DNA of 64,000 bases from Escallonia rubra (taxonomy: Eukaryota > Streptophyta > Magnoliopsida > Escalloniales > Escalloniaceae). Positions 11,911 through 22,585 of this stretch are shown piece after piece; the stretch's first letter is position 1, and every line of letters begins with the position of its first letter. The DNA lies in contig JAVXUO010000235.1 of the NCBI GenBank assembly GCA_033065855.1, forward strand, positions 62,001-126,000, read 5' to 3'. The position numbers and the translations under genes are program-made. Below the pieces are notes generated by a model. It searched no databases and was not told the DNA's origin. It saw only the letters and a list, made by a program, of their open reading frames with translations.

Positions 11911-13211
11911 ATACAAGCATAGATAAAATCGGAAAAATACAAAGCGAAAATAGGACCTGAGAGCGAGATATATGTTAATTGCTTCAGAAAGATTTGGTGT
12001 AGATAAGTATGATGATGAAAACTATACTACATTCGGTAAAAGAAAACAGTTCTTTGTCTGACGTGAAAATAAATACAATTTGTATTTCTTAAAAAGGTTT
12101 TATTTCTTCATAACATATCGTTCTTTGCTAAGGTGTATTAGAAAAATTTTAGGTTATCATACGAATCTTTCTGCTTATGTAGTCAATGCCTGAAAAATGT
12201 TGGCAAGAGAGCCATCTCTATCACAAATCTGATTGGTCAAATGAGCCTCAAATGATTGGGAAGAAAAATACAAAACGGATCAAAAGTTAAATTCATATGT
12301 TGAAAGTTTCTTATAAGATTATTCAAAAAAATGTTTTCTACATGTCCTTAAGTTGAATATAGTAATAAATAGAGCACAAAGTTGGGTCTTAAGGCTTATA
12401 CAAATTTGTACAAAAATAACATACCATAAAAGTTTACACAAATTTTTACAAAAATAAGAAACTATAGAAGTGAACGAGCTTCAAGAAAAGCTCTTAGAGT
12501 CATGGAGAGCCTCACTAATCCATTCCTAAAAGGGCGCGAACTCGCCTCGTGAAGCAAATTAGGTCAAGGATCTAACTTCTTAAACGAGCTCGTTTTTATG
12601 AGTGTTCATTTGTACATGTGTTTTTAATGAGGCTATGAAAGTTTCGACTTCTAAGCAAAAAAGAGTATCGGGGTTGCACTAGACACTTATTATCTTACAA
12701 TACAGAGATGATAAAAGCGAGTCACTATAAAAAATAATATGCTTCAAGTTTCTCTTTTGAATCCATTATAAATTTATAAAAAAAAATGTCACAGTCGGTG
12801 CTCTATAGCGATGCATGGCTTCCCACAATGCGCCTCATAACGGACGAGATATCAAGAACCCCATTCCAGCTGCAAACGAAGAACAATCACAAAAAGAACC
12901 GAGTAGTTTTGCATTGTTTGTTGCTAAAAATTTGGCATCGTTGAAGTTTAATGATAAATCAGGGAAATTATAATAGCGCTCCTCTTTAGCCATTTGAGCT
13001 CCATTTTGTCCTTAAAGTAAATATATAACAACACTCACCGGTCTGAGCGACAAAGTTAAAGTTTAAAAGGCTAAAAATGGACCTTAAATATCACTTTTGT
13101 AAGACAAAATTGTGATGGATTCTTTTTTGGTCCGGTTTTCATTTATCTTATTGTTGAAGGAAATTAATATGGAAAATGAATTTACCACACGAAAAAATAA
13201 CTAGCCCACTT
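11911..13211. other. intergenic, nothing recognised
   Basis: AT-rich DNA with no long open frame, RNA gene or clear repeat. It forms the distal upstream flank of the TPS gene. Confidence 0.45.
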
Positions 13212-13613
13212 GGTAGCGTTTGAAATCACTTCCAGTTTTGATTTTCTGTTTTTAAAAAAAAAACAAATTAGTTTTTATTTTTTACAAAAATAAATGGGTG
13301 TTTGATTACCCAATTTTTATTTTGAGTTTTTTCGTTGGTGGTTGTTGCGGTGGCAGAGGTGGGGCATGGCGGTGGCCGCCCGGCAGGTCTGTGGTGGCCG
13401 CCGGTGGCGAGAGGTGGTTGCGGCGGGAGGGGGTGGTCTCAAAATAAAAACCAAAACTCCAAAATGAGAGTTTTAAAAAACAACTATGTTTTTAAAACTA
13501 ATTTTCAAAATTAAAAAAAAAAAACAAATTATTTGTCAAACACATTTTTTTTCCAGTTTATAAAACTACAGAAAAAATTGAAAACGAAAACGTTTTCGAG
13601 CGGTATTTTTTTT
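13212..13613. mobile_element. TIR element with GGTGG-rich core, about 400 bp (family also at 47035-47933)
   Basis: It begins GGTAGCGTTTGAAATCACTT and shares with the 47-kb copy the blocks TTAGTTTTTATTTTTTACAA, AAATGGGTGTTTGAT and TTTTTATTTTGAGTTTTTT. It ends in a CAAAACTAAT-type, A-rich zone. The right terminus CGTTTTCGAGCGGTA is a degenerate inverted match to the left end. The core (about 13335-13440) is a GGTGG/GCGGTGG trinucleotide-like tract. It lies about 300 bp upstream of the TPS TATA-like box. Superfamily uncertain (hAT or Mutator); no target duplication resolved. Confidence 0.55.
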
Positions 13614-13907
13614 TTAGAAGGTATGTGGTTGTTATAAATTCAGAGATCGTGTAGTACACGCGCATCAGCCGCGCGTCGATCAAAGCTGTGACGAGCTTAG
13701 GTTAGGTAAAACGCAATAATTTAGCTCTAAACTTGCAATTATCACTGTGAACAAAAGTTAAACACAGTAAAGAAAACAAGAAACTGGAGTTCACTGTTCT
13801 CTTTTGCTGCTGCCGTCACTGCCACTTTTGTTGAGCCAAAGAGAGAAGACAAACACACACTCACACTCAGAGAGTGTGTGTGAGAGAGAGATAGACAGAA
13901 TCAAGTG

Positions 13908-13919
13908 CTTTATATAAAG
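13908..13919 (+). promoter_or_regulatory. TATA-like box of the TPS gene
   Basis: CTTTATATAAAG lies just downstream of a GA/GT-rich tract (about 13855-13890) and about 200 bp before the leader intron. Its position fits a core promoter, but the transcription start is not known from sequence. If the GA tract is transcribed, the true start is further upstream. Confidence 0.4.
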
Positions 13920-13951
13920 ACATTCCCTTGTACTCATTTCTAAAAAGAATA

Positions 13952-14026
13952 ATGGAAATGAGCCTTTGTAAATACTTACAGAAAAGAAAAAGTTACCCAG
14001 TTGATGCCATTGTCGCACAAACATAG
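13952..14026 (+). other. uORF 1 in the TPS leader (24 codons)
   Basis: An ATG downstream of the TATA-like box opens a 24-codon frame ending in TAG before the leader intron. It is a leader uORF only if transcription starts near 13940 or earlier. Confidence 0.35.
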
Positions 14027-14111
14027 AGAGATAAAGGAATCTAACCCTTCGATATTTTCTGGGGGAATCTTTTTTTTTTTAATTTAGTCTACTGCCTGAC
14101 TACTTTCAAAG

Positions 14112-14744
14112 GTAAGCTCCATCTTCACTAGGATTAGGCTACCATTTGGAGATACTTTTGTAGTGCTTGTGCTTTTGCTGCATGCCCACTTTCTGCCACT
14201 CATTTCAGAAACCTGTACTCTGTCTTTGGACACTGAATGTGCATGTGTGTTTGATAAAGCTCTCAGAGGATTTATCTGTGGGCTTGTGCATATGGGTGTA
14301 TCTGCCTATTTGGGTTCCTTTTTGCCGGCCAGGTGCACTCGAAATTGATGTATCGTCTGGGATTTGATTGTGTTCTGGAGGTAATTTTGCTCACTGTTTC
14401 ATTCTTTAGAATCAAAGTTACTTTCTGGGTGCTTCCAGATGTCTTTGTATGTAATGACAAATATGCTTTCTCTAAATCAAAGTTTCTTTGTAATCTTTTC
14501 CTTTATACATGTTGTACTATGGATTCATGATGATTAAGTTGTTTTGCCTTTTGCTGAGAACGGGATTCTATATATTTCAAAGCACTTGATACTCTAGCTT
14601 TACAAGATTTATAGAATAGTAAATCAGTGGCCTTTGTATTACGACTTCTAGACTGATAATATTGCTGTACTTGAATGAATGCATTTGAGAAACAGTCGCC
14701 ATCTGTTCACTCAATGTTCTGATTCGATCTTGTCATGGTTGCAG
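14112..14744 (+). other. predicted 5' UTR intron of the TPS gene
   Basis: A consensus donor (AAAG|GTAAGC at 14111/14112) and acceptor (GGTTGCAG at 14737-14744) bracket a T-rich, stop-filled 633-bp stretch just before the coding exon. Class II plant TPS genes commonly have a leader intron. The short frames inside are not coding. Confidence 0.6.
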
Positions 14745-14747
14745 AAC

Positions 14748-14768
14748 ATGCATTTGGTCATTGATTAA
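14748..14768 (+). other. uORF 2 in the TPS leader (6 codons)
   Basis: ATG at 14748, four bases after the predicted leader-intron acceptor, reads MHLVID and stops at TAA. It would be in every mRNA using this acceptor. Confidence 0.5.
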
Positions 14769-14782
14769 GGAAGGGATTATAT

Positions 14783-14818
14783 ATGCTCCTCTTGCGACTG
14801 TTAATCGACCCAAGTTAG
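14783..14818 (+). other. uORF 3 in the TPS leader (11 codons)
   Basis: ATG at 14783 reads MLLLRLLIDPS and stops at TAG, 16 nt before the main ATG at 14835. So short a gap makes reinitiation at the main start inefficient, which could restrain TPS translation. Confidence 0.5.
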
Positions 14819-14834
14819 ATAACGTCGTTGGATA

Positions 14835-17800
14835 ATGGTTTCGAGGTCTTACTCTAACCTATTCGATCTTACTTCCGGTAATTCATCCACGTTTGGTCGG
14901 TCGGGGAAGAGGTTCCCTCGAGTTGCAACAGTTACGGGGGTACTGTCCGAGTTAGATGATGATAATACTAACAGTGTTGGCTCTGATGCTCCCTCGTCTG
15001 TGTCTCAAGAGCGGATGATCATAGTGGGGAACCAACTACCAATTCGTGCACATCGGACATCAGATGGCAATGGAGGGTGGAACTTTAGCTGGGACGAGGA
15101 CTCACTTCTTTTACAACTCAAAGATGGCCTTGGAGAAGATGTAGAAGTTGTCTATGTTGGTTGTCTAAGAGAAGAAATCGACCCAAGCGAACAAGATGAT
15201 GTAGCTCAATCTTTGCTTGAAACATTCAAATGTGTGCCGGCATTCATCCCACCTGAACTCTTCAGTAAATTCTATCATGGTTTCTGTAAACAGCATCTAT
15301 GGCCTTTATTTCATTACATGCTTCCTCTCTCACCTGATCTTGGCGGACGGTTTGATCGGTCTCTGTGGCAAGCTTATGTATCGGTGAACAAGATATTTGC
15401 GGATAAAGTAATGGAAGTGATAAGTCCCGATGATGATTCCGTGTGGGTTCATGACTACCATTTGATGGTTTTGCCAACATTTTTGAGGAAGAGGTTTAAC
15501 AGAATAAAGCTTGGATTCTTCCTCCACAGTCCGTTCCCATCATCTGAGATATATCGTACCCTACCTGTAAGAGACGAACTTCTGCGAGCACTCTTGAACT
15601 CCGACCTTATTGGCTTCCATACCTTTGATTATGCAAGGCACTTTCTTTCTTGTTGTAGTAGAATGCTTGGCCTTTCTTATCAATCGAAACGAGGTTACAT
15701 TGGCCTTGAGTACTATGGTCGCATGGTAAGCATTAAGATTCTTCCCGTTGGGATACATATGGGTCAACTTCAGTTAGTGTTGGACCTTCCTGAGACTGAG
15801 ACAAGGGTTGCAGAGTTAAGAGATCAATTTAGGGGTCAGACTGTTTTGCTTGGGGTTGATGACATGGACATTTTTAAAGGAATAAGCTTGAAACTTTTGG
15901 CCTTCGAGAATTTGCTCAAACAACATCCCGATAAGAGAGGTAAGGTTGTATTGGTTCAAATTGCAAACCCTGCAAGAGGCCGAGGGAGAGATGTACAGGA
16001 GGTTCAGTCGGAAACTTATGCCACTGTTGAAAGAATTAATCAGGCATTTGGACGAGCAGGATACAAGCCTGTAATTTTGATTGCTACCCCACTTCAGTTC
16101 TATGAGCGTATTGCTTACTATGTAATTGCAGAGTGTTGTCTGGTCACTGCAGTGAGGGATGGAATGAATCTCATACCATATGAATATGTAATAGGCCGCC
16201 ATGGAACCGATAAGCTAGATGATACCTTGGGCTTGAACCCATCAACACCAAAGAAGAGCATGCTAGTGGTTTCTGAATTTATTGGGTGTTCCCCATCTCT
16301 AAGTGGTGCAATTCGGGTTAATCCATGGAACATTGATGCTGTAGCTGAAGCTATGGATTCTGCTTTAGTTATCCCTGAGGCAGAGAAAGAGCTGCGACAT
16401 GAGAAGCACTATAGGTATGTCAGCACCCATGATGTTGCGTATTGGGCACGCAGCTTTCTGCAAGATCTTGAAAGGGCATGTAGGGACCATTTGAGGAGGA
16501 GGTGTTGGGGGATTGGTTTTGGTTTAGGGTTCCGGGTTATAGCTTTGGATCCTAATTTCAGGAAGCTTTCAGTTGAACATATTGTCTCGGCTTACAAGAG
16601 GACCAAGAACCGTGCAATTCTTTTGGATTATGACGGTACCATGATGCTGCGAAGATCGATCAGTACAAGTCCTAATGCTGAGGCTATTGGTACATTGAAC
16701 AACTTGTGCAGAGACCCCAAAAATGTAGTTTTTCTTGTAAGCGGGAAGGACAAAAGGACATTAACCGAGTGGTTTTCCTCCTGTGAAAAGCTGGGGCTGG
16801 CAGCAGAACACGGTTATTTCTTGAGGTACATGCTTTGTTGTGTTTTTCGGACTAGATGATACCGTCATTTGTTTTAAAGCTAATTTCTGAGCATGTTTTA
16901 CTTAAGTAACAAGATGATACAGCAACTTCATATGCAAACATTTCTTGAATAAAGCTTATACACGCAATGGATTAGTAACTCACTAAAGTGGTATCCCAAA
17001 GAGACTGTAAACAAGATCATCTCTCGCTCAATGTTTTGTGAGATTCATGTGCACGCATATATACTGTCGTGCTTGGCTTTAGAATGATTAGAACACAGCA
17101 GGCCTAGCATCCCTGCAGCTGTGATACCTTAAAACCACATCTGCTTGAATTATGTGATCAATGTACTTCAGTATTTGTGGCAAAAAAGGGTGCAAAACCT
17201 GAAGATTTGAAATTGGTTGCTGTGGGAAGATTCTAGTGATACAAAGAAATAATATAAAGTAATAAAAGAAAATGACATGGAAGAGAGGAGTGGAAAACAG
17301 AGGAATTCAAACTAAATTGATCAGCAAGAGACTTTGGTTGGTCACTTATAGCAGTATACAGATGATTCGATGCGCTTAAATGTTGTAGTATTGCAGACTA
17401 TTGCAGCCTCTGCATATACGATGACAAATTAGAATGAGGGTTTCACCTTTGGAAGTCTGTTGGGCTCTCTTGGTCTATTTGAGTTACTAAATGGCCGCAG
17501 TTATCAGATTTACTAAAATTGTTTTAAACTAGTGAGTCCATTCTGGTCTGTCGGGACTAATAAAAGTAACGGTACTTCACTAGTGCCAAAGGTCTATTGT
17601 TCATTTTAAAACGTCACATTCCATTACGCGAATGCCATGTAAGTTCACCAGCTGACTTCATGTTTCAATGAGATGTCCAAAAACTCCAGGTGATGAATAT
17701 AGGGAGAAAGTCAATTGACTTCTTTAATCCATTCGATACAATCATAATGTTTGGTGTGGGGGTGCCCAGCTGGAATGTAACTTGTGGATCATCTTGGTAA

Positions 17801-20679
17801 GAGGTGACTTTAAGTCATAGATTGGCCGTTTACCAACCACAACCTTCTTTTCTCCCTGGCTTTGGAACAATCAATTTTAATTCATAAGGCGAGCATCATT
17901 AGTGCGTTTTTACGGTTCTGCCTTTCTTGTGAGCCTTACAGTTGACTCTTTCTAGGTTCATTAGGAATGCTTACTCTAAAGAATAACAGCAGTATTCAAG
18001 TCTTCTAAAGGTTTGGGGTGTCAATTGGTCTCAGACGTGGAAATAGGCCACCATAGGCATGAAAAGGGTTTGACTTCCAGCAGAATTGCAATTTGAAATG
18101 AAACTCGTTGGCTATGATGATAGAAGCATGATGATGGTAATGGCAAAAGTGATGTATTTATTGGAAAAATAGAAGAGGTGGTGGTTATGATTTAGGTGGG
18201 CTTATGGCAGTAGCTATGGTGATAATGGTGGTGTTGGTGGCGCATTGTGCCGGCAGTCTTAGTTTTGATTGATAATTGTGATAGCAGTAGTGAAGATGGC
18301 GAGTTCATTTGCTTTATTTGATAGTGGTGATAGATAGTGAAGTCAGTACTGGTCAGAAGTGGCAATGCCACAAGGTGCTTAATGATTTTAGTCCTATTTG
18401 TTTTTGTTTGTTATGTTCTTTAGGTCTCCTTCCGTTATCGCTATTTACCCCCCTACTATCGCTGTCAGTGGTGGTGGGTGGGGAAGGGGAAGGGGAAGGG
18501 AAGGAGGGGGGGTGGGGGGCTGGAGGGGGTTTACTAAGTTTCTCTCACACCTGCTAACAAAATTTATCTAGATTTATGTCTTTCCATCACCCTATGTCGT
18601 TTTAATTTACTACCATTTTTTTCAGGGCGAATCATGATGCTGAGTGGGAAACTTGTGTTGCTGTACCAGATTTTTACTGGAAACAGATCGCTGAGCCTGT
18701 AATGAAACTGTACACTGAAACAACTGATGGTTCTACCATAGAAACTAAAGAGAGTGCACTTGTCTGGAATTACCAGTACGCAGATCCAGATTTTGGCTCA
18801 TGCCAGGCTAAGGAGCTTCTAGATCACCTGGAAAGTGTTCTAGCCAATGAACCAGTTTCTGTTAAGAGCGGCCAACACATTGTAGAAGTAAAACCTCAGG
18901 TCAGTACTATAATGCTCCTTTCCTTTTCTCACTTTCAATAGGTGTACAGAAATTTGAAGCTAATATAAAACAGAGAAGTATGACCATCATAACTTTTTGC
19001 TGAACTTGATTCTGGATAGACGGTATTCATGTCTTTGGCGCATTCTTGGCACCTTAACATATGATCCACATCACCCTGTGTAATTCATCCACCTAACCAG
19101 GAGTCATTAATAGCACGTTTAAGTCCATTGGGTAGAAAACTAAGTTGATTCTTGATAGACATCTGGTAGTCCTACTCAGAACCATGCTTTTGTTTTTCAC
19201 AGCAAGTACTAAATAGTAAGTACTATCTCTGGTCTGGTCTAGTTGGTCTTGTTTTCTCTCAGGGTATGGAGGGTATTTACTGGCAAAGGTTTGACCCGTA
19301 GTGCTATTAAGAGAAAGGATGAAAAAGGCTAAAGACAATGGTAGAAAATGTCATTTCACGCCAACAGTGAATAGACTTACTTTGTTCACCTACGGATCCT
19401 ATTTAGCGGATGCCCCCAACCACAGGGAGGTAAAGTACAAGCCGGTCAAGGCCTCAGGAAAATAAAGTGTAACTAGCCCTTTCTCATCACCACTCGTAGA
19501 GCAAATACCCAAATTGCAAGCCATTGTACTTTTCGGCATAGTTCTGCATCCCTTGGTATCATACAAAATTGGGTTTATAACATTCGTAAGTGAGCTCTGA
19601 GTATGTATATACACAGATATGCAGATGTATGTCTATAGCATTGCTCCATTATAAATCCATTAAGATTCTGACAAGCTATTGGTTCTTGCTTAATTTTTTG
19701 AGGATATCTGTTTGATGGCTACATCAAAGAAAAGTAGTTTTCTACACTCAAACCTTGGAAGGAATTTGATGGTCGTTGAAGGAAGTTTTTCTGGACTCTG
19801 GCTAGACATAATGACAAGAATTAACTGAAAATGCATCTGTTTCTGCTGTCTTCCATAACTGATTTAGTCTCCTGTTAATTTCTCCTGTTGTGACTATCTT
19901 TGGTTTAAACTGAATATTGTGGTTTGGTGCCTCTTCCGACCAAAAGGCGGAAAAAGAATGCTAGTGTGCAGTTTAGGTACAATATTTTGAGTGTTGACGA
20001 TTTTCAAGACTCGGGCCTCTGTCTTGCTTTTATGTTTTTTTTCTTCAGGAAGTACCATTTGGCCTACTCAATCTTATAAATAACAGAAAGAGTGATTCTA
20101 GACCAATTGAAGTAATTTTAGTATGATCCTGCAGTCCATAACCGTTTCATTTATTTCCTTGTACAGATTCTGAAACTTCCCCTATTTTCTTCCTTTCTTT
20201 GGTATGACAATTGTCCCACTAAATGTGATCTTATGCTATAATATGGCAACTCATCTGTTTGGTAACAATGTTTCTGTGATGATTAGAACCACAAGGTCTA
20301 AGCTCAGAACTCATTATGTTTTTTTTTTTTGCTTCAACTTATTCTCGAATAGGGTGTCAACAAAGGCATTGTAGCGGAACACCTCTTACAAACCATGCGT
20401 CAGAAAGGGATGCTTCCGGACTTCGTGCTGTGTATTGGGGATGACCGATCAGACGAAGACATGTTTGAGGTGATCATAAGCGCAATGGCTGGTCCCTCTT
20501 TGTCCCCAGTTGCTGAAGTGTTTGCTTGCACTGTCGGCCAGAAACCCAGCAAAGCCAAGTACTACTTGGACGATACGACTGAGATATTAAGAATGTTGCA
20601 AGGCCTTGGTGCTGCGTCCGAGCAGTCTGGTAGAAATGTTTCCCAAGCTTCTCAGCGTGCACTCGTTGATAAAGAGTAA
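14835..20679 (+). CDS. TPS7: class II alpha,alpha-trehalose-phosphate synthase, TPS7-like
   Basis: Three coding exons: 14835-16825, 18626-18899 and 20353-20679, joined at GT-AG sites in frame to give 863 aa, the usual class II length. An N-terminal GT20 synthase-like domain (about residues 58-550) is followed by a HAD phosphatase-like domain (about 590-850). The start MVSRSYSNLFDL and the PSSVSQERMIIV segment resemble Arabidopsis TPS7. Class II hallmarks are visible: VGNQLP where class I enzymes have a catalytic VSNRLP, and VDDMDIFKG (341-349) where class I has an Arg before LD; both suggest little synthase activity. VRDGMNL (D442) is kept. HAD motifs DYD (D598, D600), GDDRSDED (D785, D786, D789) and KPSKAKYYLDD are present. 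An unusual SGKDKRTL replaces the SGRGRESL usual in the family. Such proteins act in trehalose-6-phosphate signalling, probably without catalysis. AATAAA at 20815-20820 is a plausible poly(A) signal. Confidence 0.96.
16826..18625 (+). other. TPS intron 1 (1,800 bp)
   Basis: Donor TTGAG|GTACAT and acceptor TTTTTTCAG|GGC; the split codon is AG|G (Arg 664). Read-through at the donor gives a stop at 16857. Near 18470-18535 there is a purine-rich GGGGAAGG tract. No nested gene or clear transposon was seen. Confidence 0.85.
18900..20352 (+). other. TPS intron 2 (1,453 bp)
   Basis: Donor CCTCAG|GTCAGT and acceptor CGAATAG|GGT, phase 0, interrupting the conserved KPQ|GV(S/N)KG segment, a position I would expect in class II TPS genes. 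No recognised insert. Confidence 0.85.
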
Positions 20680-20820
20680 ACAAGAAAAAGGGTTTATAAT
20701 TTTATTTTCTTCAGTGTCCAGTATCAGTAGTTTTAGCAATTTTATGGGGAGGTTCAGGTTGGAGCTATGGTTCAGTCACAAGAAATCATTTGAGTTTGCT
20801 TTGTTCTTGCTGAGAATAAA

Positions 20821-22585
20821 TTGTTGCCCAGACTTAATGTTTCTATTGGTTATGGATTGTGCCCAACTTTAAAAGTCATTAATAGATTGGGGAAAACCTC
20901 CTTGTATCTTGAATTTGGAAACCCTAATTTTCCTCACTGGATGCTCTATCCTTCAGTGCTGTGTTTTTCTTCTTTTTTTGGCTTTGGGCAAGAACGATGA
21001 CAACCATTATCACCATTATCATTTCTAAAGGAGGTATAACAAACTAGATGACAACCATTATCATTTCTAAAGGAGGTATAACAAACTAGGCACCGGCGGA
21101 TCGAGGAAGTCCTATTGGGGGGGGGGGGATGTGAATCGGAACGTACAAGTTCACGTAAAATAATGATTTGTTTAATCTTATACTGGTTTATTTAACTTGG
21201 TAAAGTTAGTCAACGACAAATAATTAATCTTACATGAAAGAAACTTAACTCTTACATGTAAACTCGTACTACTAATGTGATAATGTAAATATGTGCTACT
21301 AATGTAATAATTTAATTATATGAGGACAATATTGTGTGCATAAATTAATATGCTATAAGAATTTAAACAAAAAAAAAAAAAAAAACCTTGATCTATTCAT
21401 GTTTCTTTATGATCTAAAGATTTAGAATTTAAAAACATGAAGATGGAGTAAAAAAAAAGAGGCAAAGGCAAAGACAAAGACTATGACAGCAAATGACATA
21501 AAAAGTCAAAAACTCGACAAAAAAAAAATTGATACATTAATGTTACAATATAGTAACATTTTTGTTAATATTTTAAATATAAATTTCACTATTTAATAAA
21601 TTAAAAAAGATTTCCAAAATTGCCCCCCCCCCCCCCCCCCCCCCACGCTCGTCATGCAATGGTTCCGCTTCTGAAGCTAGGCTGCAGGAGGATCTGTTTA
21701 GGAAGTAACAAGCCCCTTTGACATCTCTTTATCTACAAATAATTCTCGATGTGAAAACACAGAGACAAATAGCTGATCTTTCAAATAGGAAAAATAGTGG
21801 ATCTGCAGGGTCCCAAATGAATTGGCTTAAAAAACGGCCTTGTTCTTTGGAAGATCTATCTCGTGTCTGGTACTACATGGTTCCACTTTGCAAGAACTCC
21901 GAATCATTCTCTTGAAGCTCATCTGCTCGCCCTACATGAGAGGAAAAAAAAAAGAAAAAGAAGATAATTTTGTACGCTCAGACAAAGAGTGATACAAAGG
22001 CCGACGTCCTTTTTTTTCCAAGGGAGACACAGAATAATTGATTGCTGAGTGCCATAAGAATCCTCGAATTATTATGTGCATAAAAAGGCTAGCGCGCCCT
22101 AACCTTAGAGAAATATCTCTTTCAGACGTGATCAAGCTTATCATTTTATCTTTCTTTGTTTTCTGTGTCTATTTTTCATCAAAAACTTGAGTAGTGAGAA
22201 AAGTTAGAAGCATATCAAATGAGTAAATATTAGTTCACACACCTTCTCAAAAAAGAGTACTTAGTTTTATTTGTCATGCAATATGGAAAGAGTTTTCATA
22301 ATTGGACGACATTGACCTCGATTGCCGTAGAAAATTTTAAATTGCTCAACTCGAAGAACAAAATTAAAAAGAGAGAGAGAGAGAGAGAGAAAAGAAGAAA
22401 AAGATGATGAAAGAAAAATCTGAAGTGTTTTTAGGCTCAAAATTAGATTGTTAAACATTTTGTCAAAAGCCTGTTTGACAAAAAATCCAAACCTCAAGAC
22501 AATAATTTTGCCTCATTGTATCACGTACACCGAAATTTCAAGTCTAAGTTTGGATTTAAGTCAAAGTTTTAATTGTCTAAAGATT
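20821..22585. other. intergenic DNA with small repeats
   Basis: Holds a small tandem duplication near 20995-21089 (GATGACAACCATTATC and CTAAAGGAGGTATAACAAAC blocks), a poly-G run near 21117-21128, a poly-C run near 21623-21643 and a (GA)n tract near 22370-22392. The poly-G/poly-C pair, with GGCGGATC before and GGTTCCGC after, may mark a decayed TIR element at about 21090-21680. No gene supported. Confidence 0.4.

Noticed and set aside
16826-16859. TPS protein ending at 674 aa
   Set aside because: The last codons read through a consensus splice donor after GYFLR; exons 2 and 3 restore the full conserved C-terminus.
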